Of a DNA stretch of 26,840 nt, positions 16,037 through 25,027 are shown piece after piece. The stretch comes from a virus: IMG/VR virus record IMGVR_UViG_3300007819_000003, positions 1 to 26,840 of that record; one strand, written 5' to 3'. Below the pieces are notes generated by a model. It saw only the letters and a list, made by a program, of their open reading frames with translations. It made no database searches and was not told the origin of the DNA. Numbering within the stretch: position 1 is the first letter of the stretch; the number at the start of each line of letters is the position of its first letter. Both the position numbers and the translations under genes were made by a program.

Positions 16037-17461
16037 CTATCTCCCCATCCATCTAAATTGCCCACCTGAGCGTCGCCCGCCACCGTGCTCATACATCTCT
16101 CCATTCATCACGGCTTCTTCGAGATCTCCCTGCATCCTCGCGCGGATCATCTCGACAGAGGGCTTCGGCAAGCGCCTGCCAATGCCAACATAGCGGAACG
16201 AATCCGCGCCATGAGAATATTCGTCGTGTACGGGCACCCGCGAGAGAGTCCCCTTGTCATTATCCACAATCTCGTAGCGATAATGCGAGAGAGCCTGCAC
16301 ACCATCGCTGCAGCGGTCTTTGTCAAAGTAGCAATTCGGGAACATCGTTCGCGCGGCATTGATCCCATCAGAGAGACTCAATCTCGGCAAGACGCGGACA
16401 TTTTTGCGCCCATACACCGCGACCAGCTGCTCCTCGACCGAGAGCTTCGTGCCGAGCTGCTTTGCCTTGGCATCGTGCGGGAGATTGCACATGCCATAGA
16501 CGTATCGCTGTCCCTTGCCATTTGCGGATTTGTCATCATGCCCAGCTCGTGAGCGCCGGGCCTGGAGCCACTCTAGATAATGATCCAGGGACTTCTGAGA
16601 GTTCTCATAGTAGTCGATGAATCTGAGCTCGAATCCAACCTGCTGGGTAAGCCAAATCGCGGTCTTGTCAGCATGGCCAAGATCCCAGGTTGTATCGACG
16701 GGCCTCACCGGCTCATAGGGCACATATCCAATTCTCCCCGAGGCTCGCGCCGCGCGGAGCTCCTCAGCATATACCGCTCCCGCGAGGATGAGTTTGGGCT
16801 CGCCTTCCCAAATATTCAAATAAGCATCGAAATCTTTCACTCTCATAGTTTCCATCTGTTTTCTATTCACAGCTGTAAACCACGGATTATCTCGCCAGAG
16901 AACCTTCCGAACAATCGCGTCATCGGGAGTGTTATTCACAAACAAATCATAGATATAGTCCGTTTCAAGCTCTGGATTGAAGCTAATCCAGATCTCACTC
17001 CCATCCATTCGCAGCGTCGGATCGAGCTTCTCGAACGAATCCTTCAGCACACTGTGACCTTCTTCGATCCAGCAGCGTTTAATCCGCGCGTAGGACTTGA
17101 TCTTGTCGATGTTCCCGTGCAACCCCTCGAAGAAAAACACCGTATCATGTTCACGATGACGAATCTCAGCTTGCTGGACATCATACAGATAATTCATCTT
17201 GAGCTCTGTAATCTCATCTGCAAGCGTCTTGTGAACAGATTGCTTAATCGAAACCTGATATTCACGAGTACACATTGTACGTTCAGGGCTTGCTGCACCA
17301 AGCATCAATAACGCCCGCGCAAAATTCACAGTCTTCCCAGCGCCGCGCCCCCCATACGCGACTTTGTAGCGCACAGGAATGCCTGTCTCTGGCATCTTGT
17401 TCTCAAACAAGAACCGGAATGATGCAGGCCACTGTCCTCCGACTACGTTGGGCTCATTCAC
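16037..17461 (-). CDS. terL: terminase large subunit (packaging ATPase/nuclease)
   Basis: This 474-aa motor protein pumps and cuts DNA during packaging. The N-terminal ATPase has a Walker A GGRGAGKT at 37-44 and a Walker B-like IKRCWIEEGH at 127-136 with the catalytic Glu pair. SEIWISFNPELETD at 155-168 fits the coupling motif. The C-terminal RNase H-type nuclease has candidate acidic residues in TTWDLGHADKTAIW (Asp260, Asp265), in NLPHDAKAK (Asp330) and in EYSHGADSFRY (Asp420). The length is close to P22 gp2 (499 aa). The start is GTG, in a GTGA overlap with the upstream gene, with GGAG 9 nt before it; the nearby ATG is out of frame and quickly stopped. No small subunit is directly upstream. 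Confidence 0.95.
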   Translation of the reverse strand: MNEPNVVGGQWPASFRFLFENKMPETGIPVRYKVAYGGRGAGKTVNFARALLMLGAASPERTMCTREYQVSIKQSVHKTLADEITELKMNYLYDVQQAEIRHREHDTVFFFEGLHGNIDKIKSYARIKRCWIEEGHSVLKDSFEKLDPTLRMDGSEIWISFNPELETDYIYDLFVNNTPDDAIVRKVLWRDNPWFTAVNRKQMETMRVKDFDAYLNIWEGEPKLILAGAVYAEELRAARASGRIGYVPYEPVRPVDTTWDLGHADKTAIWLTQQVGFELRFIDYYENSQKSLDHYLEWLQARRSRAGHDDKSANGKGQRYVYGMCNLPHDAKAKQLGTKLSVEEQLVAVYGRKNVRVLPRLSLSDGINAARTMFPNCYFDKDRCSDGVQALSHYRYEIVDNDKGTLSRVPVHDEYSHGADSFRYVGIGRRLPKPSVEMIRARMQGDLEEAVMNGEMYEHGGGRRSGGQFRWMGR

Positions 17462-17805
17462 GCATTTGGACTCCGCTTATTCCCCGGATACGGATACGAA
17501 TTCACCGGGAGGGGCTCCAGCGCACCCGAGCCAAATTGCGCCGTCGCCAGCGAACTCGTCAGCAAAAACCCCTCCTCTGCAAAATACGGAAACGCCACGC
17601 TGTCCAAATACCCACCATACCCTCCGGGAGCCGACGCCGCCCCAAGCACAATACTTGTGATGTTTCCTTGACCCTGGCCTAAAAACGTCACTGTCAAATC
17701 CGCCGCGTCTTGGCATTGAACAAACCAGAACCCCACCTTCGCCGGAAGCGTACATACAAGCCTCCCCACTGCCAAATTCGTCGCCGTGCCGAGCCCTACA
17801 GTCAT
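17458..17805 (-). CDS. small hypothetical phage protein upstream of terL
   Basis: The product is 115 aa. The first half looks like beta strands (RLVCTLPAKVGFWFVQCQDA, then DLTVTFLGQGQGNITSIVLG). The second half contains Gly/Tyr-rich and Pro-rich parts (APGGYGGYLDSVAFPYFAEE, ending in NSYPYPGNKRSPNA). It does not resemble a small terminase: there is no helix-turn-helix and no coiled coil. It more likely belongs to the fibre or decoration genes before it. The ATG start has AGGAG 7 nt upstream. It overlaps terL by GTGA, so terL translation is probably coupled to it. I do not recognise the family. Confidence 0.65.
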   Translation of the reverse strand: MTVGLGTATNLAVGRLVCTLPAKVGFWFVQCQDAADLTVTFLGQGQGNITSIVLGAASAPGGYGGYLDSVAFPYFAEEGFLLTSSLATAQFGSGALEPLPVNSYPYPGNKRSPNA

Positions 17806-17815
17806 CTCATATCTC

Positions 17816-18139
17816 CTATGTCACCAGCAAACTAGCCCCGAGGCTAGTCAACGAATTCGAATCGCCACGTGCAAGCAGCCGCGCGACTTGTGCAATGCCA
17901 TCGCTAATGCCGATCTGATTTGCCGAAGCATCAACCTTCACAGCAATAATGTCCCTGTAGCCAGGAACAATGCTCGCTGGATTCATCGTCATAGTGAAGC
18001 CACCGCCAGAGGCATCCAACAGCAGTATGCCATCCGCGGATGTGATTGACTTGCTCCCCGTCCCATGCGTGACTGTTCGAATCGGGAGCACAACTCCCCC
18101 TCCGCCGCCTCCAGGCTGTGTCGGCTGTCTCAGGGTCAT
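17816..18139 (-). CDS. small fibre- or decoration-like beta protein
   Basis: This 107-aa protein begins with a short Pro tail and a run of six glycines at 10-15. A compact beta domain at about 20-80 follows (KSITSADGILLLDASGGGFT, TMNPASIVPGYRDIIAVKVD, ASANQIGISDG). This S-x-DG--L-LDA-GG-FT-T-NP----G--D---VKVDASAN pattern is common in short domains of phage tail fibres and decoration proteins. It has no signal peptide and no cysteine, unlike the four genes upstream of it. The ATG has GAGG 7 nt upstream and sits 9 nt after the stop of the large beta-helix gene. A role as a small virion or fibre accessory is inferred. Confidence 0.65.
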   Translation of the reverse strand: MTLRQPTQPGGGGGGVVLPIRTVTHGTGSKSITSADGILLLDASGGGFTMTMNPASIVPGYRDIIAVKVDASANQIGISDGIAQVARLLARGDSNSLTSLGASLLVT

Positions 18140-18148
18140 CTCTCTACC

Positions 18149-21100
18149 TCAGTGTTGAACGCACATGTAATTGACATGCTGACCAGTTTGTGCAGTTTCT
18201 GTAATTGTGATAGCTGTGGTCGAGATTGCATAGACGAATGAGGCGACAGAAGTCTGCGGGCTGACTACACAGAACGGCGCATTTGTCTTGCCGACGTTGA
18301 AGGTTATGATGATTGAGGTGGCTGACGTTCCACCCGTCACCTCGCCAGCGTTATCCGTCGAGCCCAAGGCTATAGTGGGTGAGCCGGTTCCCGTGACGGC
18401 AGGAGCCGAACCGTAGAACTTGAGCGCCTCCAACTGGCTGAATAGCGAGTTGAACCGACTGCATTCTTGGGCCGTGCCGGACGAGCCGATTGGGGTGCAG
18501 CCGAGAGTCTCGTCATGCCCGTGGTTTGTCGCGGACTGATTCTCCGCCGCCACGCCTCTGATGTATGCCTCGCTATTTGCGGGGACGGATACGCCATCGT
18601 AAGACCAGGAAGAGACCGAATTGACCGTCTCGCCAGATTGAACAGCGGTCGGGGATGCGTTGGTGCCGTCCCGACGAACGCCTTTGAAAGCCATTGCGGC
18701 GGCGTAGGCATCGCCCTCAATCGTCGCCCCATTTCCTGCATCGTTGCTGACGGTCTGAATTCCGGCGCTCGCGCTAGGCGCTGGGGCGGCGCCCGTGTTC
18801 AAGTTCACAGTTTGCAGGGCGCTGTAGACGCAAGGCCGACTGACCGGACAAAGAACATTCGTCCCGCTGGTGCCAATCACGGTCGCCAGCACCGCGCCTG
18901 CCACTACGGATGAATACCGAACCGTCGTTCCGGGCGCTTGCGGGACGCCCGTGGCTGAGGTAATCGCGTTGATCGTATCTGCGGTGTCGATGCTCCCGTA
19001 CACCTGCATGGTGTTCGTAGATGCATTGGTGAGCGTCTGGTCAAACCCTGCTGCGCCGGGCCGCAACATTATGCCAGCGCCATCGGAGGCGACGCTGTTC
19101 ACGCGGACGTAATTGGCCGTGACTCTCGTGGCCGCTGCCTGTCCGCCGCCAACGGTCGCTGCGATGGAGTTCTGCGTCGTCCCCTTCGGGCTGATCGGCA
19201 TTGAACCGGCGATGAAATTATTTCCCGAGCCGGAAAGGAGAGCGTATGTCGAAGACGACTGCCCGAGCAGATAAGACGACGGGAAGTCATTGGCCAAGAA
19301 TTGCGCGCTGCGCAGATCGTCAGGGATAAAGAACAGCCCGTTCACGATACCGGAGTTGCCAATGAGCGTGATGCTGTTCTTCTTAGCACCTCCAGGGCTT
19401 GCCACATCCAACATCGTCTTTTGCAGGCCCGCACCCTTGGGACCGACAATCGTATTGTGGCAGATGACGTTGCTGCTCGTGCTGGAACTCGATTGCGAGA
19501 GATCGAGAATGCCGCCGAAGTAGTAGAGCCCACCGCTGCAGAATTTGTTCTGGCCCACAGTGCCGTTAGAAGCATCGGAGCCGTTGAATACGATGCTGTG
19601 ATGCGTCTGGTCCTGGAGCGCGTTCTGGTCGTGGCAGGCGACGCCTTCGATATCGACATCGTTCGAGCCCTTATCCAGCTCCGCGCAAATCTCGCTGCTG
19701 AGAACATTCAGGTTCGAGATGCGGACGGCGTTGACGTTTTGTAGCTGGAGCGCTGCGCCCGTGCGATTGTTCGCATAGAGCGCAACTGCCCCCGTGCAAG
19801 CAAAGTGGAACGTCGCGCCCGTGGCCGCAGGCGTCGTCAGGTCGGTAACGCCCGAACCGTCAGGCGGGCAGACGGTGTAGCTGCCTCCATCCGCGATATC
19901 CGCGGTGACGACTCCAGTGCTTCCGTCAATCGCGCTAACAACGAGGTCTGCATCATCGTCCGTGACAACCGTTCCGTCAGTCGGCCGGAGATGATCGCCC
20001 AGGACGTAACCGGAACCAGCAGCGGCTACCGCATCCGCCGTGATGCTCGTCACGCCCGTAGCCTGATCCGTGATCGTGATGGTTTCGGTCGGAGCCGAGC
20101 TGCATGTCGCATTCAGAGGATTTCCGCTCGCATTCATCATCCAGACGATGCCGTAATAGGACTCGCGGAACATGATCTGCGCAGCGGCGGGGATGCACGC
20201 GCCTGCGATAAGTTGCGTCGGCTGGACCTGATTTATCGAGGTGAGGGACAGGCCTGTGATTTCATTCGACCCCGCTGTGACGGTCACGCCCGTAAAGGCT
20301 TTGCCCGCGAGGAAGCCGGAGTCCGAGCCCTGAAGATCGTAATCTGATGTATCGACAACCGTCGCGACCCACCCCCCTTGTGCAGACTGGTAGGGCGTCG
20401 TGTTGATCAGCCAGATTTTTTCGCCGGTCAGAGCACAATTAGCTGTGTTGCATGGCGTAGGAAGGTGAATACGAAGAGCGCCAGCACCATTGTCCGCTGC
20501 TGTGGCAAAGGGGATGTTGATCTGGTTGACAGGCCCGCCCGTGCCAGCGCGCGTCCCGAAGGGCGCCTGTACGCCTCCGGCGTCGAAAATCATCCCTCCA
20601 GCATTTGTCTTGAGAAGCTTGTCGCGCTGGTTGCAATCTGTCTGCGCAGGCTGAATCCAAAATGTGCGGCCAGCCCCTTGCAAAAAACACGTCGCAAAGC
20701 CAACGACCATGCTTGAACTGACGCCGGAACCGTCCCCATTGAAGGTGACGGCGGTTCCTGTATAGGCGGCGGCGCGGGCATAGTTGCCTTGAGACGTAGT
20801 GGGCGGCGCAACCTGAATTGTGCTGCGGATGAGCGGGCAATCCACCCAGGAATTTGCGCTGAGGGTAAGCCCGCCATTGCTGGTGAGCGAGATCGAGTTC
20901 GGAAAATTCCGGTAGTCATTGTTCGTCGGCTGCGTCGCCGGAGGGCCAGGGCACCAAAGCTTAATCCCCGAGGGGACAGTATGCGTTCCAATGGCGTAGC
21001 AGCTTCCCTCAGCCGTGCCATCAAGACGGATAACATGCACACCTTGCGCAAGTGCTGCAGTCTCCGCATTCGTCAATGCAGTCGTCGCATTCGTTGTACA

Positions 21101-23893
21101 ATCCGGCACGGCTCCAAAATCCAGAATCGAGAGCGACCTGTCGCCGAAATTCGCCAACGTAGTCGGAGTGCTCGCCCCTGTTGGCGTAAACGCCCCGGCA
21201 ATAGTCCCGTCCACCGAGCACTGCCATTTCATCGAGCCCAGCTGACTCAGCGTCGGTGGAGTTCCGGCCTGATTTGTCCCGGCGAAATAATTCCCACATC
21301 CGCTGAGTGCATAAATCGCATTCTGGTTCTCATAGAGCACGTCTGTGACCTGGGCATTGAACCCATTCCAGGACATCTGCCCTGCATTCCCAGAGACATA
21401 GGCAAAGCGATTCACCCCCTTGTTCTGCACGTCCGTAAGCGCCGGAGCTCCGTGCAGCACTTCGACGACATTCTCGCTCACGTCGGTCGTATTCGCCGTG
21501 ATTGACGTGAATGAGGCACTCGCATTCGCGGAGGTCACATTCGTTGGAATGATCTGCGCGCCATTCACATACGCCTGACACGACGAGAAGAACTGCCCAC
21601 ATGCAAGAACCTTCGCCGAATTCGCCCCCGTAAGCTCCAGCGTGATATATTGCAAATCGAGCTGATTTCTGCAATCTGTGTCTGTTCCAAGGGTCTGGCA
21701 CATTGCGACTGTGAGCTTGCCAGTAACCGTCCCCGTTCCGCCGTCTGTGGCCCAGCCAGCGGTCGAGCCCACAATCGAAATGCTACTCTCGACAGCTGCC
21801 GACACTGTCCCGCTCGTGGTCATTGCATTTGGAGAGCTCTCATTCAAATTCCACTGGTCATTGATGATTGTCTCTGAGCCCTTCGTATAGCCATTGCCCT
21901 TGACGCTGACGTAGTCCGAGGAGCCGAAGTTATACGTCCCGACTACATCGTGGCGGTCAGTCTCGCCATTTCCATCATTATGCGCATCGGTCGTGAGAGC
22001 ATTGTTCGAATTCCCAAAAATCCACCAATAGCCGTGGGAGTAACAGAACGCATTAAGCTGCCTCCACCCCGCGACTCCATTCGAGAAATAGCACGCTGCA
22101 GCATGTGCCCCACGCGACGGCGGCAGAGCCTGGACGAGTTTCCCCACATACGAGTCGCCTGTGACAATGCGCTCGTCGCTGTTGAAAAACGCGCATGTAA
22201 GTTGCGTATGCCCGTCGCAGGTGCCCTCGGAGGTGAAAGTCCCTCCGTCGAATTTGACCGTCCCATCAGTCGCCGCAATCGTCGGCGGGAGCGAGACAAA
22301 GACCTCGCCAATGTACCCGTCGAATCTGTCGGGGCCTTTCGCATTCGGCACAATCGCGACGACTGTAGTTCCCGCCTGAATTCCGCTCGATCCATTATCC
22401 GACACAATCATCCCAGGACGCAAATTGGAGATGTTCCCAGATACGATCTTCAGCAGCCCGCAGCCCGCAGCACATTGCGTTGTCGAGACTCCGGCGACGC
22501 TCGGCCCCGCTGCCCACGTCGCAACCATCTGCATCTGCGTTCCGCCCGTCGAATATGACGAGCCCTTAATCGTAAACGTCGCCGAAGTCGAGCTCGATGC
22601 CGTCACCACAATCGGCTTATTCGATGCATCGCAACCCAAAGCATTCGCGTGGCCCCCGGCGACTATGGGATTGAAATTTGCCATGAACACTGCATAACTC
22701 GCCGCATCTCCATTAGGCAAAGTCGTCGAGCTGTGCAACAGCGTCCCAGGCCACCCTGTTGTCTTATGCGCGCCGCTGTTCCAATTCGCCAGCCCGACCG
22801 TCACCGAGCATTCAACCTCCCCAAACGAATTCGTCGTCCCCGCCGCGGCCATGCCAGTAACGCTATAGTAGATCTCATTACAAATCCCCGCCGAATTATC
22901 CCCAGAGAAGCTCGTCGGCGCGCATGTCGCCCCAAACGCATTCGGCTGCTTATTGAGAAATGGTTCGCAGTCAATATGATCCGAGTCCGATTGCCCGCCG
23001 CCGTTCTCCCCATACATGCAAACATCCCCGTCCCCCCAGAAGTAGCTCAAATTCATATGGTCGGACTGGACGAAGCTGTAGCAAACATCGAAGCCAAAGC
23101 AGCCAATATGGTCAATCTGTGCCCCTTTGACCTGGGTGAGTTTGAGCGCCGTATCGCCGGCGAGGGGCATATTCGCGCGCATGGCTTCGCCATCAGCATA
23201 CGTCAACGGAGGAGAGGCAAAACTCATGCCGCTGAATTGGCTCACCTTGGAGGAGTCTGCATACCACTGCGAGTCAAACACGCACCAGTGCAGCCCAATT
23301 CCGTCGTGATCATTCGTGGGGGCATACGATGCTCCATGCGCCAGATAAACCGTCCCCGGCAACCCCACATAATATCCACTTGAGGTCTGACTCACCGAGG
23401 TCGCTCCGCACGAGAGACTCGTATTCGCCGGGGGCACGAAAGAGCTTGCCCAGAAGACGCTCACCCCATCAGTTGTGAAATTGACAATTCCTTGCGCCAG
23501 CCCCGCTGCCATTGCCGATCGCAGCACCCCGACCGAGTCAGTCATGCTTGTGATATGTGCGCTCGCATCATAGATCGAGCCACTTGTGATGCCATATTGC
23601 TCTATGTGGCCGTTGAAATTCGTTCGGATGTATGTATTCCCTGCCCCGTCCGCGAGACACGAGCCGCCATCGGGCACGCAGGGCGTATCCGTCAGCACAA
23701 ACGTTCCCTCGCCCCCGTCCTGCTTCGTGTAATATCCCGAGAGCTGGACTTGGGGAGAGAGCGACCAGTCCGTCCCGGCGGCGGTGAATGCCTGGACGTT
23801 CTTGATTTGGATCACGGCGATTGGATTGCTCGCCGCCATTGCTGAGCTCGCCGAAATCACCGCGAGCGCCAGAGAGAGGAGGAATTTTCTCAT
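18149..23893 (-). CDS. exported 1914-aa double beta-helix tailspike-like protein
   Basis: It starts with a Sec leader (MRKFLLSLALAVISASSAMA, cleavage near residue 20). Module 1 opens with LSGYYTKQDGGEGTFVL, the entry of a pectate-lyase-3-like fold, and runs to about 900. Module 2 starts near 915 with LSILDFGAVPDCTTNA, a second entry, and continues as right-handed beta-helix repeats (VRISNLNVLSSEICAELDKG). The C terminus has a fibre-type domain (about 1750-1830, FKGVRRDGTNASPTAVQSGE) and a final STDNAGEVTGG domain ending in YMCVQH, both common in phage fibres. Hand count gives 46 cysteines. The ATG at 23893 is chosen over one seven codons earlier because GGAG lies 8 nt upstream and the leader then begins MRK. 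It may bind or cut polysaccharide; no active site was identified. Confidence 0.85.
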   Translation of the reverse strand: MRKFLLSLALAVISASSAMAASNPIAVIQIKNVQAFTAAGTDWSLSPQVQLSGYYTKQDGGEGTFVLTDTPCVPDGGSCLADGAGNTYIRTNFNGHIEQYGITSGSIYDASAHITSMTDSVGVLRSAMAAGLAQGIVNFTTDGVSVFWASSFVPPANTSLSCGATSVSQTSSGYYVGLPGTVYLAHGASYAPTNDHDGIGLHWCVFDSQWYADSSKVSQFSGMSFASPPLTYADGEAMRANMPLAGDTALKLTQVKGAQIDHIGCFGFDVCYSFVQSDHMNLSYFWGDGDVCMYGENGGGQSDSDHIDCEPFLNKQPNAFGATCAPTSFSGDNSAGICNEIYYSVTGMAAAGTTNSFGEVECSVTVGLANWNSGAHKTTGWPGTLLHSSTTLPNGDAASYAVFMANFNPIVAGGHANALGCDASNKPIVVTASSSTSATFTIKGSSYSTGGTQMQMVATWAAGPSVAGVSTTQCAAGCGLLKIVSGNISNLRPGMIVSDNGSSGIQAGTTVVAIVPNAKGPDRFDGYIGEVFVSLPPTIAATDGTVKFDGGTFTSEGTCDGHTQLTCAFFNSDERIVTGDSYVGKLVQALPPSRGAHAAACYFSNGVAGWRQLNAFCYSHGYWWIFGNSNNALTTDAHNDGNGETDRHDVVGTYNFGSSDYVSVKGNGYTKGSETIINDQWNLNESSPNAMTTSGTVSAAVESSISIVGSTAGWATDGGTGTVTGKLTVAMCQTLGTDTDCRNQLDLQYITLELTGANSAKVLACGQFFSSCQAYVNGAQIIPTNVTSANASASFTSITANTTDVSENVVEVLHGAPALTDVQNKGVNRFAYVSGNAGQMSWNGFNAQVTDVLYENQNAIYALSGCGNYFAGTNQAGTPPTLSQLGSMKWQCSVDGTIAGAFTPTGASTPTTLANFGDRSLSILDFGAVPDCTTNATTALTNAETAALAQGVHVIRLDGTAEGSCYAIGTHTVPSGIKLWCPGPPATQPTNNDYRNFPNSISLTSNGGLTLSANSWVDCPLIRSTIQVAPPTTSQGNYARAAAYTGTAVTFNGDGSGVSSSMVVGFATCFLQGAGRTFWIQPAQTDCNQRDKLLKTNAGGMIFDAGGVQAPFGTRAGTGGPVNQINIPFATAADNGAGALRIHLPTPCNTANCALTGEKIWLINTTPYQSAQGGWVATVVDTSDYDLQGSDSGFLAGKAFTGVTVTAGSNEITGLSLTSINQVQPTQLIAGACIPAAAQIMFRESYYGIVWMMNASGNPLNATCSSAPTETITITDQATGVTSITADAVAAAGSGYVLGDHLRPTDGTVVTDDDADLVVSAIDGSTGVVTADIADGGSYTVCPPDGSGVTDLTTPAATGATFHFACTGAVALYANNRTGAALQLQNVNAVRISNLNVLSSEICAELDKGSNDVDIEGVACHDQNALQDQTHHSIVFNGSDASNGTVGQNKFCSGGLYYFGGILDLSQSSSSTSSNVICHNTIVGPKGAGLQKTMLDVASPGGAKKNSITLIGNSGIVNGLFFIPDDLRSAQFLANDFPSSYLLGQSSSTYALLSGSGNNFIAGSMPISPKGTTQNSIAATVGGGQAAATRVTANYVRVNSVASDGAGIMLRPGAAGFDQTLTNASTNTMQVYGSIDTADTINAITSATGVPQAPGTTVRYSSVVAGAVLATVIGTSGTNVLCPVSRPCVYSALQTVNLNTGAAPAPSASAGIQTVSNDAGNGATIEGDAYAAAMAFKGVRRDGTNASPTAVQSGETVNSVSSWSYDGVSVPANSEAYIRGVAAENQSATNHGHDETLGCTPIGSSGTAQECSRFNSLFSQLEALKFYGSAPAVTGTGSPTIALGSTDNAGEVTGGTSATSIIITFNVGKTNAPFCVVSPQTSVASFVYAISTTAITITETAQTGQHVNYMCVQH

Positions 23894-23901
23894 TCGAGAG
23901 G

Positions 23902-23905
23902 CTCC
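23902..23905 (-). promoter_or_regulatory. ribosome binding site deciding the start of the large spike gene
   Basis: On the minus strand this reads GGAG, 8 nt before the ATG at 23893. The alternative ATG at 23914 directly follows the previous stop and has no good site, so the leader most likely starts at MRKF. Confidence 0.55.
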
Positions 23906-23914
23906 ATTATTCAT

Positions 23915-25027
23915 CTACTGAAATCCAAAAGCTGCACCTGTCGCGGCATTCCATTGAGCCGAGCACGGCACTACGCCATCCGCGAACACCAGAACCCCGG
24001 AGAGCCCCGCACTCGCGGCGAGGCCATTCACAGTGCTCAGCTGTCCCGGCGGAATCAGCGCGTCGAATTGCCAATACAACTTCCCCCTCGGCACATCTGG
24101 CACAAGCGCAAGCTCCGCATTGAACTGCACAGCTGCGTCACCATTCGTCGAGGCCGTGTAGATGCCACATTGATCCACGATCTGACATGCGGTATTCGGG
24201 TCGAGGCCGTTCTTGAAAAACGCCCCTCCATTAAGCGGATTATTGTAGAGCCCGACTTTGAAATTGTAGGGCTGGCCATTTGGATCGAGCTTTTGATGGA
24301 CATTCGCAACGAGCCACGCCAAATCCGCATTGGCATTCGCGGGAGAGCAGACAATTCCGCTGAATCCGCAGCCATGCGGTTCCCAATCGGCCAAAATCCC
24401 GAGCTTCGGAATCGTCAAATCGACAAGCCGCACATCCGGCAGCGGGACTACGTCCCACATAAACTTCCAACCCGACCCCGCGTCGGTGTTGCTGCACAGC
24501 GTCGCCGCGTTCGTGAGAATCTGCGCGTGTGTCATGACCTGCAGGACATGCCCTGGGTCGAAATAATTGATCGGGTCCATCCAGCCATTGTGAAATGGCG
24601 TCCCGTGCGGCATATTCGGCCCGCGCCCTATTGTGTATGCTGCATATGCCAGAAACGCCGCCCGTTCAAACCCCGGCGTGCTATATTTCACGCCGCAGTC
24701 CACACCACCGACCTGAATATGTGGCTCAAACGGATTCGGCTTGAGCGTGTTCGTCGTATCGACGCGGGGCACCCAGATTTCATGCTCCGCTGCAACCTGC
24801 GTCTCGACCGAGGTGACACTGCCATCGAGATAGAAAGCCGCTGCGATAGTCTCGGGGAAGTATTGAAACCCCATCTCGCCGTTAACAAGTGGGGCGCGCC
24901 CTGGCATGGTGACACTCCATCCCGAAGGCGTCACCCGCGAGAGATCACCCTGCGTCCAGCACGTCTGCGCATGGCCAAGAGACGTGCTACAGACAAGGGC
25001 GAGGAGGATTCGAAGAAAAAGTTTCAC
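23915..25027 (-). CDS. exported protein of unknown function, eight mature cysteines
   Basis: This 370-aa protein has a clear Sec leader (MKLFLRILLALVCSTSLGHA, cleavage after residue 20). The mature part has eight cysteines (23, 111, 178, 220, 227, 281, 287, 355), an even number that suggests disulfides. Alternating strands such as KLGILADWEPHGC (208-220), FKVGLYNNPLNGG (256-268), KLYWQFDAL (316-324) and LSGVLVFADG (342-351) could form a TIM-barrel-like hydrolase, with Glu216 in DWEP as a possible catalytic acid. I did not recognise the family, so this is speculation. The start is GTG in a GTGA overlap with the fibre gene, with GGAG 8 nt upstream. It stands between two exported fibre-like proteins and may act on the same surface polymer. 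Confidence 0.8.
   Translation of the reverse strand: MKLFLRILLALVCSTSLGHAQTCWTQGDLSRVTPSGWSVTMPGRAPLVNGEMGFQYFPETIAAAFYLDGSVTSVETQVAAEHEIWVPRVDTTNTLKPNPFEPHIQVGGVDCGVKYSTPGFERAAFLAYAAYTIGRGPNMPHGTPFHNGWMDPINYFDPGHVLQVMTHAQILTNAATLCSNTDAGSGWKFMWDVVPLPDVRLVDLTIPKLGILADWEPHGCGFSGIVCSPANANADLAWLVANVHQKLDPNGQPYNFKVGLYNNPLNGGAFFKNGLDPNTACQIVDQCGIYTASTNGDAAVQFNAELALVPDVPRGKLYWQFDALIPPGQLSTVNGLAASAGLSGVLVFADGVVPCSAQWNAATGAAFGFQ

Noticed and set aside
14516-16069. A long plus-strand open frame of 517 codons opposite the portal gene
   Set aside because: It is the antisense of a well-supported P22-type portal. Its translation is rich in Arg, Leu, Ile and His, as expected for a high-GC antisense shadow.
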